DNA of 35,980 nucleotides from Roseateles toxinivorans (GCA_945898095.1 CAMDHE010000042.1:1-35980), one strand, 5' to 3'. Numbered from the stretch's first letter, positions 17,084-32,728 are shown. Made by a program: numbers and translations. Notes: a model not told the origin generated them from the sequence alone.

Positions 17084-17118
17084 CGGCAGCAAGCGAGATC
17101 AGAGTGCAAGGCTCCCGG

Positions 17119-17192
17119 GCGGGAGTAGTTCAATGGTAGAACTTCAGCCTTCCAAGCTGATAGCACGGGTTCGATTCCCGTCTCCCGCTCCA
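17119..17192 (+). tRNA. tRNA-Gly (TCC)
   Basis: Acceptor GCGGGAG pairs with CTCCCGC, with discriminator T and encoded CCA at 17190-17192. The anticodon TCC is at 17151-17153 in loop CTTCCAA. The D arm (AGTAGTTCAATGGTAGA) and T arm (CGGGTTCGATTCCCG) are standard. Confidence 0.97.
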
Positions 17193-17253
17193 AGCCGGCG
17201 TTGTTGAGTCGTCGTCATCGGTTTGCCGGTTCTGCCGCCAAACCAGTGCCGAT

Positions 17254-17328
<75 letters not shown>

Positions 17329-17383
17329 TCTCTTTTCTCTCGGTATCTCTCTGGTTTGATCAGATTCTCTCAGGAGCGCAGAA

Positions 17384-18574
<1,191 letters not shown>

Positions 18575-18589
18575 GATAAGGGAAACCAT

Positions 18590-18665
18590 AGGGGCGTAGC
18601 TCAATTGGCAGAGCGTCGGTCTCCAAAACCGAAGGTTGAAGGTTCGAAACCCTCCGCCCCTGCCA
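18590..18665 (+). tRNA. tRNA-Trp (CCA)
   Basis: Acceptor AGGGGCG pairs with CGCCCCT, with discriminator G and encoded CCA at 18663-18665. The anticodon CCA is at 18623-18625. It starts 15 nt after the tuf stop, so it is likely cut from the tuf-secE transcript. The tuf-tRNA-Trp-secE order is typical of proteobacteria. Confidence 0.97.
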
Positions 18666-18714
18666 GCTGCCAGCTGCCATTGATCAGGGTAGCTGGTATG
18701 TTGGATCAAGCATC

Positions 18715-18744
18715 AGCCCGCGGGAGTTCATCCCGGCGGGCTTT
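18715..18744 (+). terminator. Hairpin, possible weak terminator or attenuator before secE
   Basis: AGCCCGC (18715-18721) plus GGGA pairs with TCCC plus GCGGGCT (18736-18742), with one bulged G and a GTTCA loop, followed by only a short TTT. It may partly end transcription from the tuf/tRNA-Trp unit. The short T-tract argues against full termination. Confidence 0.4.
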
Positions 18745-18822
18745 GCTGCTGTTGGGTATCTGTCAAGAATTGCATGAATTACTGACCGCCAGGGCGTAAA
18801 TCCCTGGCTTGGAACTGAATCA

Positions 18823-19206
18823 ATGTCCAATCTTCAAGTCGAAACGGTAACAACCAGCGCTGACAAGGCCAAGCTGGCTGGCGCAGTATTGCTGCTGGCG
18901 GCAGCCTTGGTGGCGTTCTATGCCTTGGCCAAGCAAGGCCCGATCGTGCAATGGGCTGCTTTGCTGGCTTTGTTGGCGGGCGCGGTCGCAGCGTTTTTCA
19001 CCTCCGAGTCAGGTAAATCGTTGATCGCCTACGGACGAGATTCTTCCCGCGAGGTGCGCAAGGTCGTATGGCCAACGCGTAAGGAAGCGACGCAGATGAC
19101 GGGTTATGTATTTGCTTTTGTTTTTGTGATGGCCTTGTTTCTCTGGTTGACTGACAAGTCGCTGGAATGGATTTTGTACGATCTGATCCTGGGCTGGAAA
19201 CGCTGA
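18823..19206 (+). CDS. secE: Protein translocase subunit SecE
   Basis: This 127-residue inner-membrane protein is a core part of the SecYEG channel. Two hydrophobic segments lie near the N-terminus (about residues 16-35 and 43-62), and a third is at about 93-115. The cytoplasmic amphipathic stretch with the conserved RDSSREVRKVVWPTRKE precedes the last helix. The three-helix form of about 127 residues matches enterobacterial SecE rather than the short one-helix form. nusG begins 39 nt downstream; secE-nusG is a near-universal pair. Confidence 0.96.
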   Translation: MSNLQVETVTTSADKAKLAGAVLLLAAALVAFYALAKQGPIVQWAALLALLAGAVAAFFTSESGKSLIAYGRDSSREVRKVVWPTRKEATQMTGYVFAFVFVMALFLWLTDKSLEWILYDLILGWKR

Positions 19207-19245
19207 GTGCTGTTGAACAATCGCTGAATGCGTTGAAGGATTGCA

Positions 19246-19833
19246 ATGACTGAAGAACACAGCAATATCGTGGCCGAAGCGGCTGCAGCCCCGACCGGCT
19301 TGCCCAAGCGCTGGTATGTGGTGCATGCCTATTCGGGCATGGAGAAAGCGGTCGAGCGCAATTTGCGCGAGCGCATCGAGCGCGCCGGCATGCAGGAGCT
19401 GTTCGGCCGGATTCTGGTGCCCACCGAAGAGGTCGTGGAACTGAAAAACGGCAAGAAGGCAGTCACCGAGCGGCGGTTCTTCCCGGGCTATGTGCTGGTC
19501 GAAATGGTCATGGAAGATGCCAGCTGGCATCTCGTCAAGCACACGTCCAAGGTGACGGGTTTTGTCGGCGGCGCGAAGAACCGGCCATCGCCGATTTCGG
19601 AAGCAGAAGTTGCCAAGATCGTCAACCAGATGCAAGAGGGTATCGAGAAGCCCAGGCCGAAGGTCGAGTGGATGGTCGGTGAAGTGGTGCGGGTCAAGGA
19701 AGGCCCGTTCACCGATTTCAACGGCGCCGTCGAGGATGTGAACTACGACAAATCCAAAGTCCGCGTGTCAGTGACTATTTTCGGACGCGCGACACCGGTC
19801 GAGCTGGACTTCTCGCAGGTCGAGAAAATTTGA
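19246..19833 (+). CDS. nusG: Transcription elongation/termination factor NusG
   Basis: This 195-residue factor binds RNA polymerase, suppresses pausing and links to Rho or ribosomal S10. The N-terminal NGN domain is [20 protein letters not shown] through [12 protein letters not shown]. The C-terminal KOW domain contains [20 protein letters not shown] and ends [11 protein letters not shown]. Its length is slightly above the E. coli protein because of ~15 extra N-terminal residues. It lies between secE and the rplK leader. Confidence 0.98.
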   Translation: MTEEHSNIVAEAAAAPTGLPKRWYVVHAYSGMEKAVERNLRERIERAGMQELFGRILVPTEEVVELKNGKKAVTERRFFPGYVLVEMVMEDASWHLVKHTSKVTGFVGGAKNRPSPISEAEVAKIVNQMQEGIEKPRPKVEWMVGEVVRVKEGPFTDFNGAVEDVNYDKSKVRVSVTIFGRATPVELDFSQVEKI

Positions 19834-20091
19834 TCAAGCTTGATTCAGGTTCGTTTCGAATTTGACGAAGGCCTAGGAAAGACAAGCCGTCCGCGAGATG
19901 GCTTGGCAGGAATACAGAGCAAGAGCCTGACAGGGCTCGCAGGTTGCGCAAGCGGCTTGCATCCTGTCCGTAGTCAGTCTGCGACGAGATGCAGACAAGA
20001 GGAGCAAGGGTAACGGGCGTCAAGCCTCCAGCCCCTTGCGCTAGCACTCAGGGTCGCGGCCAGAATGGCTGTGATTCCATAGGGAGAAAAT
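19834..20091 (+). promoter_or_regulatory. nusG-rplK leader region
   Basis: This 258-nt gap has no gene. It should form the leader of the L11-L1 message, where ribosomal protein L1 binds in other proteobacteria to repress its own synthesis. A long-range pairing GCAAGGG (20004-20010) with CCCTTGC (20033-20039) is visible, and GGGAG just before the rplK start is the ribosome-binding site. I cannot point to the exact L1 site. Confidence 0.4.
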
Positions 20092-20523
20092 ATGGCAAAG
20101 AAAATTGTCGGCTTTATCAAGCTGCAAGTAGCCGCAGGGAAGGCTAATCCTTCACCTCCGGTCGGTCCGGCGCTGGGTCAGCGTGGTCTGAACATCATGG
20201 AATTCTGCAAGGCGTTCAACGCCCAGACCCAAGGCCACGAGCCGGGTATGAAACTGCCGGTGGTGATCACCGCGTTTGCAGACAAGAGCTTCACCTTCGT
20301 GATCAAGTCGCCACCAGCGACTGCATTGATCAAGAAGCTGGCCAAACTGGAAAAAGGTTCGGCCAATCCGCACATTGAAAAGGTCGGCAAGCTGACCCGT
20401 GCGCAGTTGGAAGAAATCGCCAAGATCAAGGTCAAGGATTTGACCGCTGCTGATCTGGATGCCGCAGTTCGCACGATTGCCGGTTCCGCCCGCTCGATGG
20501 GCGTGATGGTTGAGGGGGTTTGA
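20092..20523 (+). CDS. rplK: 50S ribosomal protein L11
   Basis: This 143-residue protein forms the base of the GTPase-associated stalk with 23S rRNA and is needed for RelA activation. The N-terminal domain has the proline-rich [20 protein letters not shown], and the C-terminal RNA-binding domain has [17 protein letters not shown] precedes the ATG. The gene for L1 starts one base after its stop, the classic coupled L11-L1 pair. Confidence 0.98.
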   Translation: MAKKIVGFIKLQVAAGKANPSPPVGPALGQRGLNIMEFCKAFNAQTQGHEPGMKLPVVITAFADKSFTFVIKSPPATALIKKLAKLEKGSANPHIEKVGKLTRAQLEEIAKIKVKDLTAADLDAAVRTIAGSARSMGVMVEGV

Positions 20524-20524
20524 G

Positions 20525-21232
20525 ATGGCAAAGCTGACTAAACGCCAAAAGGCCTTGCAAGGCAAGGTCGAGACCACCAAGCTGTACTCGCTGACTGACG
20601 CCTTGAATCTGGTCAAGCAGCTTGCTGTTGCCAAGTTCGATGAGTCGATCGACGTGGCTGTCCAGTTGGGTGTTGATTCGAAGAAATCCGACCAGGTCGT
20701 TCGCGGCGCGGTCGTGATGCCCAACGGCATCGGCAAGAACAAACGCGTCGCTGTGTTCGCTCAAGGTGCCAAGGCTGAAGAAGCCCGCGCTGCCGGTGCA
20801 GACATCGTTGGCATGGAAGATCTGGCTGAGCGTATCAAGGCGGGTGATATGCCATTCGACGTGGTCATCGCTTCACCGGACACGATGCGTATCGTCGGTA
20901 CCTTGGGTCAGATCCTGGGCCCGCGCGGCCTGATGCCTAACCCCAAGGTCGGTACCGTGACGCCTGACGTCGCCACGGCGGTCAAGAACGCCAAGGCTGG
21001 CCAGGTCCAGTTCCGTGTCGACAAGGGCGGCATCATTCACGGCACGCTCGGTCGTCGTTCGTTCGACACCGACAAGCTGGAAGGCAATCTGCGCGCGCTG
21101 ATCGAGGCTTTGAACAAGTCCAAGCCAGCAACGAGCAAGGGTGTCTACCTGCGCAAGGTGGCTGTGTCCTCGACGATGGGCGTTGGTGCCCGCGTCGATG
21201 TGTCCAGCATCAATGCCCAGGCAGCGAGCTGA
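20525..21232 (+). CDS. rplA: 50S ribosomal protein L1
   Basis: This 235-residue protein forms the L1 stalk of the large subunit and assists release of E-site tRNA. In related bacteria it also represses its own operon. Family marks are [11 protein letters not shown] at the start, [38 protein letters not shown] and the [10 protein letters not shown] segment. The ATG at 20525 is one base after the L11 stop; a longer in-frame extension inside rplK is rejected. About 357 nt of structured leader follow before rplJ. Confidence 0.98.
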   Translation: MAKLTKRQKALQGKVETTKLYSLTDALNLVKQLAVAKFDESIDVAVQLGVDSKKSDQVVRGAVVMPNGIGKNKRVAVFAQGAKAEEARAAGADIVGMEDLAERIKAGDMPFDVVIASPDTMRIVGTLGQILGPRGLMPNPKVGTVTPDVATAVKNAKAGQVQFRVDKGGIIHGTLGRRSFDTDKLEGNLRALIEALNKSKPATSKGVYLRKVAVSSTMGVGARVDVSSINAQAAS

Positions 21233-21589
21233 CCGAAGCTGCTTCGGGGCAGCCTGCCGAGCAGCGCTACCCCTGAAAACAAGCATGCGCAGCGCTTGTC
21301 TGGTGCTGCGCTGATGAAACTGGTGGGGCAATCAGGATCTCGATCCTGATTGCGTCATCCAAGACCGCTGGCGGAGATGCTCTCGGGCATCGACTTAATG
21401 GAAGACCGCGTCGCAAGCCCGGTTGGAAGCCAGCGCAGATGGCGGTCCCGCTGAAAAGGATAGACCGGGCGCAAGCCGGGTGAAATGGATTTGCGGTGCA
21501 GCGATGCACAGCGGGTCTCCTGGACAGAAGGTCGCTGAATTGTGCCAAAGGCAGCAATGCCCCAGGCACGCTTTCGTGAGGAGTAGACC
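21233..21589 (+). promoter_or_regulatory. rplJ (L10) leader RNA region
   Basis: This 357-nt gap carries no gene but is rich in structure, as expected for the autoregulatory leader bound by the L10-L7/L12 complex. A perfect 11-bp hairpin with a 4-nt loop lies at 21328-21353 (arms GCAATCAGGAT and ATCCTGATTGC). Nearer rplJ, AGACC (21462-21466) pairs with GGTCT (21514-21518) and encloses GTGCA-GCGA-TGCAC capped by a GNRA-type loop, a layout that could be the L10 site. GAGGAG before the TTG start is the ribosome-binding site. The precise L10 kink-turn is not proven by eye. Confidence 0.55.
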
Positions 21590-22132
21590 TTGAGTCTCAA
21601 TCGCAACGAGAAAACAGCCGTCGTTTCGGATGTGGCAGCCCAAGCGGCTAAGTCGCAGACCTTGGCGTTGGCCGAATACCGTGGCCTCACCGTTGATCAC
21701 CTGAACAAGTTGCGCGTCGAAGCGCGTGCCAAGGGTGTGTATCTTCACGTGCTGAAGAACACCCTGGCGCGTCGTGCCGTCGCCGGAACGCAGTTCGAGT
21801 GCGCAGCGGAGAGCATGGTCGGCCCGCTGATCTACGGTTTTTCTGAAGATGCTGTGGCAGCCGCGAAGGTCATTGCTGACTTCGCTAAAACCAACGACAA
21901 ACTGGTTATCAAGGGTGGTGCCTATAACGGCAAGGCTCTGGATGTCAACGCCGTCAAGGCGCTGGCTTCCATCCCCAGCAAGGAAGTTTTGCTGGCACAA
22001 CTGTTGGGTCTGATGCAGTCGCCTATTGCACGCTTCGCGCGTGTGCTGGCAGCTTTGTCCGAGCAACGTGGAGCCGGTACTGCGGAAGCAGTCGCCGAAA
22101 CCGCCGAGCCGGTCGCAGAAGCCGCAGCCTGA
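21590..22132 (+). CDS. rplJ: 50S ribosomal protein L10
   Basis: This 180-residue protein anchors L7/L12 dimers to the ribosomal stalk and represses its own operon in related species. The protein opens [20 protein letters not shown] and contains [30 protein letters not shown] and the C-terminal helix that binds L12, ending in an Ala/Glu-rich tail. The start is TTG at 21590, not ATG. GAGGAG lies a few bases upstream, and the conserved N-terminus begins exactly there. A weak start is common for this gene in betaproteobacteria and may help tune expression. Confidence 0.97.
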   Translation: MSLNRNEKTAVVSDVAAQAAKSQTLALAEYRGLTVDHLNKLRVEARAKGVYLHVLKNTLARRAVAGTQFECAAESMVGPLIYGFSEDAVAAAKVIADFAKTNDKLVIKGGAYNGKALDVNAVKALASIPSKEVLLAQLLGLMQSPIARFARVLAALSEQRGAGTAEAVAETAEPVAEAAA

Positions 22133-22230
22133 ACGATCAGCTGATATAGCAACCACCATTGATGCTGCAGGTATTGCGACCCGGTTGGGTTGTTACCAAA
22201 CAGTTCAAAAAATCCATCTAGGAGCCCCAA

Positions 22231-22605
<375 letters not shown>

Positions 22606-22645
22606 AGATCCGACACAGGACTGCCTTGCAGTCCTGACTGGCTCG

Positions 22646-22675
22646 ATCAGGGTCAGCCGAGAGGCTGACCCTGAT
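22646..22675 (+). other. rplL-rpoB hairpin 1, likely attenuator or RNase III site
   Basis: A perfect 13-bp stem (ATCAGGGTCAGCC with GGCTGACCCTGAT) closes on a GAGA loop 40 nt after the rplL stop. It is followed by mixed sequence (TCTGCAAGGC), not a T-run. In other proteobacteria this interval holds a partial attenuator and an RNase III cut site that set the rpoBC to ribosomal protein ratio. Confidence 0.65.
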
Positions 22676-22702
22676 TCTGCAAGGCTATTTTGTCGAAAGC
22701 AG

Positions 22703-22769
22703 TTGAAAGAACCGTTCGGTGTATGATCGGCGGTTCTTTCAAGTGCTCTCTGATCCGACTGCAGAGAGC
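22703..22769 (+). other. rplL-rpoB hairpins 2 and 3
   Basis: Two further inverted repeats lie close together. TTGAAAGAACCG (22703-22714) pairs perfectly with CGGTTCTTTCAA (22731-22742) around a 16-nt loop. GCTCTCTG (22745-22752) pairs with CAGAGAGC (22762-22769) around a 9-nt loop. Neither has a T-tract. With hairpin 1 they fill the first half of the 326-nt rplL-rpoB gap; the rest (22770-22920) shows nothing I can name before the rpoB ribosome-binding site ACGGAG (22921-22926). Confidence 0.6.
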
Positions 22770-22931
22770 GGGTTTGGTCGGGCCCTGGTGCAATGCCGGG
22801 GTTGTCCGCCAGCGATTGGTAGTGGCCAATCACCAAGCGTCAAACCGTCCGCATCCGGATCCGGTTTGAAAAGCCAGTCGCCGACGAAGCCTTCCCCACG
22901 GCCAGGGGTGGGCTATCGACACGGAGTGTTT

Positions 22932-27053
<4,122 letters not shown>

Positions 27054-27155
27054 GGGCTTTGCCGGACATCGCGTTCGCCGCGCCAGAAGCGCAGCGACGC
27101 CTTGTCCTCAACTGATCATGATTTTTCAATCCCAACATCACACAAGGAGTTATGC

Positions 27156-30100
27156 ATGAAAGGCTTGCTGGACCTTTTCAAGCAGTTCACACCCGACGAA
27201 CATTTCGACGCGATCAAGATCGGGCTAGCTTCGCCCGAAAAGATCCGCTCGTGGTCATTTGGCGAGGTGAAGAAACCTGAGACGATCAACTACCGCACGT
27301 TCAAACCAGAACGTGACGGCTTGTTCTGCGCCAAGATTTTTGGCCCGATCAAGGATTACGAATGCCTCTGCGGCAAGTACAAGCGCCTCAAACATCGCGG
27401 CGTGATCTGCGAAAAATGCGGCGTTGAAGTCACGCAGACCAAGGTGCGGCGTGATCGCATGGGTCATATCGACCTGGCGGCACCCTGCGCACATATCTGG
27501 TTCCTGAAATCCCTGCCATCGCGCCTGGGATTGGTACTGGACATGACCTTGCGCGACATCGAACGCGTGCTGTACTTCGAAGCCTACGTGGTTGTCGATT
27601 CGGGCATGACGCCGTTGAAGCGATTCACCATCATGACCGAAGACGACTACGACGCCAAGCGCATCGAGTTCGGTGATGAATTCACCGCATTGATGGGCGC
27701 TGAAGGCATCAAGCGCTTGCTCGAGGAGATGGATCTCGACGTCGAGATCGACCGCCTGCGCAACGACATGACCGGCTCCGAGCTGAAGGTCAAGAAGAAT
27801 TCCAAGCGCCTCAAGGTCATGGAAGCCTTCAAGAAGACCGGCACCCGGCCGAACTGGATGGTGCTCGACGTGCTGCCGGTGTTGCCGCCGGATCTGCGTC
27901 CGCTGGTACCACTGGACGGCGGGCGTTTCGCCACGTCCGACCTGAACGATCTGTATCGTCGGGTCATTAACCGCAACAACCGGCTGGGCCGTTTGCTGGA
28001 GTTGAAGGCGCCTGAAATCATCGTGCGCAATGAAAAGCGCATGTTGCAGGAAGCTGTCGATTCGCTGCTGGACAATGGCCGTCGCGGCAAGGCGATGACC
28101 GGCGCCAACAAGCGTGCGCTCAAGTCGCTGGCCGACATGATCAAGGGCAAGAGCGGTCGATTCCGCCAGAATTTGCTCGGCAAGCGGGTTGACTATTCGG
28201 GCCGTTCGGTGATCGTGGTGGGCCCGACGCTGAAGCTGCATCAATGCGGCCTGCCCAAGCTGATGGCGCTGGAATTGTTCAAGCCGTTCATCTTCTCGCG
28301 TCTCGAAGCCATGGGCATCGCGACGACGATCAAGGCGGCCAAGAAAGAAGTCGAAGCCGGTACGCCGGTCGTATGGGACATCCTTGAAGAGGTCATCAAG
28401 GAGCATCCGGTTCTGTTGAACCGGGCGCCAACCCTGCACCGTTTGGGCATCCAGGCGTTCGAGCCGGTATTGATTGAAGGCAAGGCAATCCAGTTGCATC
28501 CGCTGGTCTGCGCCGCCTTCAACGCCGACTTTGACGGTGACCAGATGGCTGTACACATCCCGCTGTCGATCGAAGCTCAGATGGAAGCTCGCACATTGAT
28601 GCTGGCCTCGAACAACGTGCTGTTCCCGGCTTCGGGTGAACCGTCGATCGTGCCGTCACAAGACGTGGTGCTGGGTCTTTATTACGCCACCCGCGAGCGT
28701 ATCAACGGCCGCGGCGAAGGCATGATCTTTGCGAACATCAGCGAAATGCTGCGTGCGCTTGAGAATGGTGTGGTTGAGGTCACGGCGCGGATCAGCGTTC
28801 GTCTGACCCAATTCAGCAAAGGTGCTGAATTGGACGAATGGATTCCTGAGACTACGCTGGTTAGCACGACCGTCGGTCGTGCCTTGCTGTCCGAGATTCT
28901 GCCCAAGGGCCTGCCTTTCTCGAATATCGACAAGGCATTGAAGAAGAAAGAAATCTCGCGCTTGATCAACACTTCCTTCCGCAAATGCGGTCTGAAGGAA
29001 ACCGTTGTGCTGGCTGACAAGCTGTTGCAAGCCGGTTTCAAACTGGCCACGCGTGCCGGTATTTCGATCTGCATCGACGACATGCTGGTACCCATGGAAA
29101 AGCATGTCCTGATCGAGAATGCCGAGAAGGAAGTCAAGGAAATCGAGCAGCAATATGTCTCGGGTCTGGTGACTTCTGGCGAGCGTTACAACAAGGTGGT
29201 GGACATCTGGGGCAAGACCGGCGACGAAGTCGGCAAGGTCATGATGAGCCAGTTGTCCAAGCAAAAGACGATCGACCGGCATGGCAAGGAAGTGGATCAG
29301 GAGTCCTTCAACTCCATCTACATGATGGCTGACTCCGGCGCCCGTGGCTCGGCCGCGCAGATTCGCCAGCTCGCAGGTATGCGCGGCTTGATGGCCAAGC
29401 CGGATGGCTCGATCATTGAAACGCCGATCACCGCGAACTTCCGCGAAGGTCTGAACGTGTTGCAGTACTTCATTTCCACCCACGGTGCTCGAAAGGGCCT
29501 GGCGGATACGGCATTGAAGACGGCGAACTCGGGCTATCTGACGCGCCGTCTGGTCGATGTGACGCAGGATCTGGTCGTGATCGAGGAAGACTGCGGCACT
29601 GACAACGGCATGGCGATGCGCGCCCTGGTCGAAGGCGGTGAAGTGATCGAGTCGATGCGTGACCGCGTTCTCGGCCGCGTTGCAGCGACCGATGTGCTGC
29701 ACCCGGAAACGCAGTCGGTGGTGTTGCCTGCCGGCAGCATGCTGGACGAAGACACGCTGGATATGCTCGAGTTGGCAGGTGTCGACGAGGTCAAGGTGCG
29801 TACGCCGCTGACCTGCGCGACGCGCTTTGGACTTTGCGCCAAGTGCTACGGGCGTGATCTGGGCCGTGGCGGCCAGGTCAATATCGGCGAAGCTGTCGGC
29901 GTCATCGCCGCGCAGTCGATCGGCGAGCCTGGTACTCAGTTGACGATGCGGACCTTCCACATCGGCGGCGCGGCTTCGCGAGCAGCAGTGGCATCGAGCG
30001 TCGATGCCAAGTCGGATGGCATCATCGGGTTCAACGCCACGATGCGCTACGTCACAAATGGCAAGGGCGAGTTGGTGGTGATTTCCCGATCTGGCGAAAT

Positions 30101-31376
30101 CGTCATTGCCGATCCCCATGGCCGTGAGCGTGAGCGCCATAAAGTACCTTACGGTGCGATTCTCAGCATCAAGATCGATCAGAGTATCAAGGCTGGCACG
30201 ATCTTGGCTAATTGGGATCCATTGACCCGACCGATCATTACCGAATTCGCCGGACTGGCGAAATTCGAGAATGTTGAAGAAGGGGTAACGGTTGCCAAGC
30301 AGGTCGATGAAGTGACCGGGCTTTCGACCTTGGTCGTGATCGATCCGAAGCGCCGCGGTGCTGCCAAGGTCATTCGTCCGCAGGTCAAGCTTCTCGATGC
30401 GCAGGGCAACGAAGTGAAGATCCCTGGTACTGAGCATTCGGTGACGATCGGATTTCCGATCGGCTCCTTGGTTCAGGTGCGCGATGGACAGACACTTGCC
30501 CCAGGCGAAGTTCTGGCCCGGATCCCGATGGAAGGTCAGAAAACTCGCGACATTACCGGCGGTTTGCCGCGTGTGGCCGAACTCTTCGAAGCACGTTCAC
30601 CCAAGGATGTTGGTGTCCTGGCCGAGATGACCGGTACGGTCTCATTCGGCAAGGAGACCAAGGGCAAGAATCGCCTTGAGATCACCGATCCAGATGGCAA
30701 GAAACATGAAGAACTGGTGCCCAAGGAGAAGAATATCCTGGTGCATGAGGGCCAGGTGGTCAACCGTGGTGAATTGATCGTGGACGGCTCGGCTGACCCG
30801 CAGGACATCCTGCGACTGTTGGGCATCGAGGAGTTGGCGCGTTATATCGTCGACGAGGTGCAGGACGTGTACCGCTTGCAAGGTGTGAAGATCAATGACA
30901 AGCACATTGAGGTGATCGTTCGCCAGATGCTGCGTCGTGTGCAGATCACCAATTCAGGCGACTCGAACTACATCATCAACGAACAGGTCGAACGCTCAGA
31001 GTTGCTCGATACCAACGATCGTCTGCGCAAGGAGGGCAAGGTCATTGCCACTCATGTCGACGTGTTGATGGGTATCACCAAGGCCTCGCTGTCCACTGAT
31101 TCATTCATCTCGGCGGCGTCGTTCCAGGAAACCACGCGTGTGCTGACCGAGGCTGCCATCATGGGTAAGCGCGACGAGTTGCGCGGCTTGAAGGAAAACG
31201 TCATCGTTGGTCGACTGATCCCTGCAGGCACAGGCATGGCATTCCACCGTGCCCGTCTGGCCAAGGAGAAGATGGACGATGTCGAACGCCGGGCCATTGC
31301 TTTGCAGGAGGCCGAGGAACTGGCATCTGCACAGCTCGCCAGCATCGATGCGCATGGGGAAGAGCAGGCCGGCTAA
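27156..31376 (+). CDS. rpoC: DNA-directed RNA polymerase beta' subunit
   Basis: This 1406-residue subunit holds the polymerase active site. ATG 27156 has AAGGAG six bases upstream (27144-27149) and gives the conserved [20 protein letters not shown]. The N-terminal zinc site is Cys70, Cys72, Cys85 and Cys88. The catalytic magnesium loop [12 protein letters not shown] has Asp458, Asp460 and Asp462. The bridge-helix/trigger-loop area contains [19 protein letters not shown] and [22 protein letters not shown]. The second zinc site includes [18 protein letters not shown]. It ends in a charged tail 20 nt before a strong terminator, which closes the rplK-rpoC unit. Confidence 0.99.
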   Translation: MKGLLDLFKQFTPDEHFDAIKIGLASPEKIRSWSFGEVKKPETINYRTFKPERDGLFCAKIFGPIKDYECLCGKYKRLKHRGVICEKCGVEVTQTKVRRDRMGHIDLAAPCAHIWFLKSLPSRLGLVLDMTLRDIERVLYFEAYVVVDSGMTPLKRFTIMTEDDYDAKRIEFGDEFTALMGAEGIKRLLEEMDLDVEIDRLRNDMTGSELKVKKNSKRLKVMEAFKKTGTRPNWMVLDVLPVLPPDLRPLVPLDGGRFATSDLNDLYRRVINRNNRLGRLLELKAPEIIVRNEKRMLQEAVDSLLDNGRRGKAMTGANKRALKSLADMIKGKSGRFRQNLLGKRVDYSGRSVIVVGPTLKLHQCGLPKLMALELFKPFIFSRLEAMGIATTIKAAKKEVEAGTPVVWDILEEVIKEHPVLLNRAPTLHRLGIQAFEPVLIEGKAIQLHPLVCAAFNADFDGDQMAVHIPLSIEAQMEARTLMLASNNVLFPASGEPSIVPSQDVVLGLYYATRERINGRGEGMIFANISEMLRALENGVVEVTARISVRLTQFSKGAELDEWIPETTLVSTTVGRALLSEILPKGLPFSNIDKALKKKEISRLINTSFRKCGLKETVVLADKLLQAGFKLATRAGISICIDDMLVPMEKHVLIENAEKEVKEIEQQYVSGLVTSGERYNKVVDIWGKTGDEVGKVMMSQLSKQKTIDRHGKEVDQESFNSIYMMADSGARGSAAQIRQLAGMRGLMAKPDGSIIETPITANFREGLNVLQYFISTHGARKGLADTALKTANSGYLTRRLVDVTQDLVVIEEDCGTDNGMAMRALVEGGEVIESMRDRVLGRVAATDVLHPETQSVVLPAGSMLDEDTLDMLELAGVDEVKVRTPLTCATRFGLCAKCYGRDLGRGGQVNIGEAVGVIAAQSIGEPGTQLTMRTFHIGGAASRAAVASSVDAKSDGIIGFNATMRYVTNGKGELVVISRSGEIVIADPHGRERERHKVPYGAILSIKIDQSIKAGTILANWDPLTRPIITEFAGLAKFENVEEGVTVAKQVDEVTGLSTLVVIDPKRRGAAKVIRPQVKLLDAQGNEVKIPGTEHSVTIGFPIGSLVQVRDGQTLAPGEVLARIPMEGQKTRDITGGLPRVAELFEARSPKDVGVLAEMTGTVSFGKETKGKNRLEITDPDGKKHEELVPKEKNILVHEGQVVNRGELIVDGSADPQDILRLLGIEELARYIVDEVQDVYRLQGVKINDKHIEVIVRQMLRRVQITNSGDSNYIINEQVERSELLDTNDRLRKEGKVIATHVDVLMGITKASLSTDSFISAASFQETTRVLTEAAIMGKRDELRGLKENVIVGRLIPAGTGMAFHRARLAKEKMDDVERRAIALQEAEELASAQLASIDAHGEEQAG

Positions 31377-31395
31377 GACCGGACGCTCCAAACCA

Positions 31396-31424
31396 AAAGC
31401 CGCCTTCGGGCGGCTTTTTATTTT
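31396..31424 (+). terminator. Bidirectional intrinsic terminator between rpoC and the PIN gene
   Basis: AGCCGCC (31398-31404), TTCG loop, GGCGGCT (31409-31415), then TTTTTATTTT on the plus strand. Read from the other strand, the stem is followed by TTTTGG, so it can end the convergent PIN gene as well. The PIN stop codon (complement of 31418-31420) lies inside the plus-strand T-tract. Confidence 0.93.
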
Positions 31425-31885
31425 GGCGCCGGCAAGTTGTTCCAAGCTGCCGGCGTGATGATTTCCAGTCCCAGGATTCTTGCCCTTCGGGCCAGGGCCA
31501 GCACCGCCCGATCACGGGAAAATAGCCAGCTCGCACCGGCAGACAAGGCCAGGTCGATGAATTTCTGATCATCCTTGTCGCGGCAGAGCAGGCGCAAGGC
31601 TGGCAGGGGTTCGGCCGCGATCATCGTGCACCGTTGGGCGAAGGCCAATTCGATCAAGCCAAGATCCGGCAGGTAACCGGATGCGATGCCCCTGGCCAGC
31701 ACATGCCGCAACTCGTCGAGCATGGCCGGTCTGCCGATCCACTTCAAGCGGCCAGCTGTGATGGCCTGCACCATGGGGGCGACCATAGGATCCTTGAACA
31801 CGAGCCAGTCCATCACGACCTGGGTATCGATCACGATGGCGCATTCGGGTAGCGCGACCGCATCGGGTATTGTGGAACTGGACAT
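31418..31885 (-). CDS. PIN-domain protein, putative toxin-type ribonuclease (orphan)
   Basis: This 155-residue protein matches the PIN fold found in VapC-like toxins and the 'putative toxin component, PIN family' group. Acidic residues of the usual metal site are present: Asp20 in VIDTQVVMDWLVF, Glu58 in LDELRHVL, Asp105/Asp106 in CRDKDDQKFIDLA, and Asp125 in FSRDRAVL. The third residue of the DTN/DTS motif is Gln here, which is uncommon. PIN proteins cut RNA using magnesium. There is no antitoxin-like small gene upstream on the same strand, so it is an orphan or has a non-toxin role. GGAG lies nine bases before the ATG. It is convergent to rpoC and shares its terminator, separating rpoC from rpsL. 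No target is inferred. Confidence 0.85.
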   Translation of the reverse strand: MSSSTIPDAVALPECAIVIDTQVVMDWLVFKDPMVAPMVQAITAGRLKWIGRPAMLDELRHVLARGIASGYLPDLGLIELAFAQRCTMIAAEPLPALRLLCRDKDDQKFIDLALSAGASWLFSRDRAVLALARRARILGLEIITPAAWNNLPAPK

Positions 31886-32190
31886 CGACTAGTCTCCGGC
31901 AGGCGCGCAGCATAGCGGTTTATGACGGACATTGATGCCGGCGACAGGGCAATGATTCCCGGCCGATCACAAACTCTTGTGCAAAGATCAATTTATCGCC
32001 TACAATCATCGGCTCTCCAGCAGGTCTTGCTGCGTCTTCTCATGCGCAGACGAAACGCTGTGCACTGATTTGCCAAGTTGTTACGGTGCCGATCAAGCGC
32101 CGCCCACAAGGGCTTAACTGATGCCAGGGTTTGTGCTCATCCTGAGCCATGCTGTAGAAGAATGTGACTTCAAACGGGAACAAGTTACTT
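31886..32190 (+). promoter_or_regulatory. rpsL upstream region with str operon promoter
   Basis: TTGTGC at 31977-31982 and TACAAT at 32001-32006, with an 18-nt spacer, form a good sigma-70 promoter facing rpsL. Transcription would start near 32013 and leave a leader of about 178 nt. The part from 31886 to 31970 should hold the PIN gene promoter on the other strand, which I cannot identify. No strong Shine-Dalgarno precedes the rpsL ATG. No small gene was seen. Confidence 0.7.
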
Positions 32191-32568
32191 ATGCCAACCA
32201 TTAATCAGCTCGTGCGCCACGGTCGACAGACCGAGGTCACGAAATCAAAGTCGCCAGCGATGCAGGGTTGTCCCCAGCGTCGCGGGGTGTGCACACGCGT
32301 GTACACGACCACTCCGAAAAAGCCGAACTCAGCGCTCCGCAAGGTCGCCAAGGTTCGCTTGACGAATGGTTTCGAGGTTATCTCCTACATTGGCGGCGAA
32401 GGCCACAATCTCCAGGAACACAGTGTTGTGCTGGTTCGTGGCGGCCGGGTCAAGGACTTGCCGGGTGTGCGTTATCACATCGTGCGCGGCTCGCTTGACC
32501 TGCAAGGCGTCAAGGATCGCAAGCAGTCGCGCTCCAAGTACGGTGCGAAGCGTCCGAAGAAGAAATAA
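32191..32568 (+). CDS. rpsL: 30S ribosomal protein S12
   Basis: This 125-residue protein lines the decoding centre. The start is ATG 32191 ([13 protein letters not shown]); upstream in-frame codons are leader. Motifs are [20 protein letters not shown] and [12 protein letters not shown]. Lys43 and Lys88, where changes give streptomycin resistance, are both the sensitive form. The C-terminus is the usual basic [10 protein letters not shown]. rpsG follows after 160 nt, an interval where S7 binds to control the operon in E. coli. Confidence 0.98.
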   Translation: MPTINQLVRHGRQTEVTKSKSPAMQGCPQRRGVCTRVYTTTPKKPNSALRKVAKVRLTNGFEVISYIGGEGHNLQEHSVVLVRGGRVKDLPGVRYHIVRGSLDLQGVKDRKQSRSKYGAKRPKKK

Positions 32569-32728
32569 GTCGTCATAACGGCCCGGCCTCCGCTGGCGCC
32601 AGATTGTTTGCGGTTCGTGTCAGCTCAAAGCTTGACAGCGGCCGAGTAAGTGGACGGCCCTCAATGCAGTGGTCATCCGAAGGTGCAGACCTCATGGTCA
32701 GGCACCAACTGAAGCTAAAGGAAATTTC

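Noticed and set aside
22719-22931. 71-codon N-terminal extension of rpoB
   Set aside because: The extension covers the hairpin region, and the known RpoB N-terminus and a good Shine-Dalgarno start at 22932.
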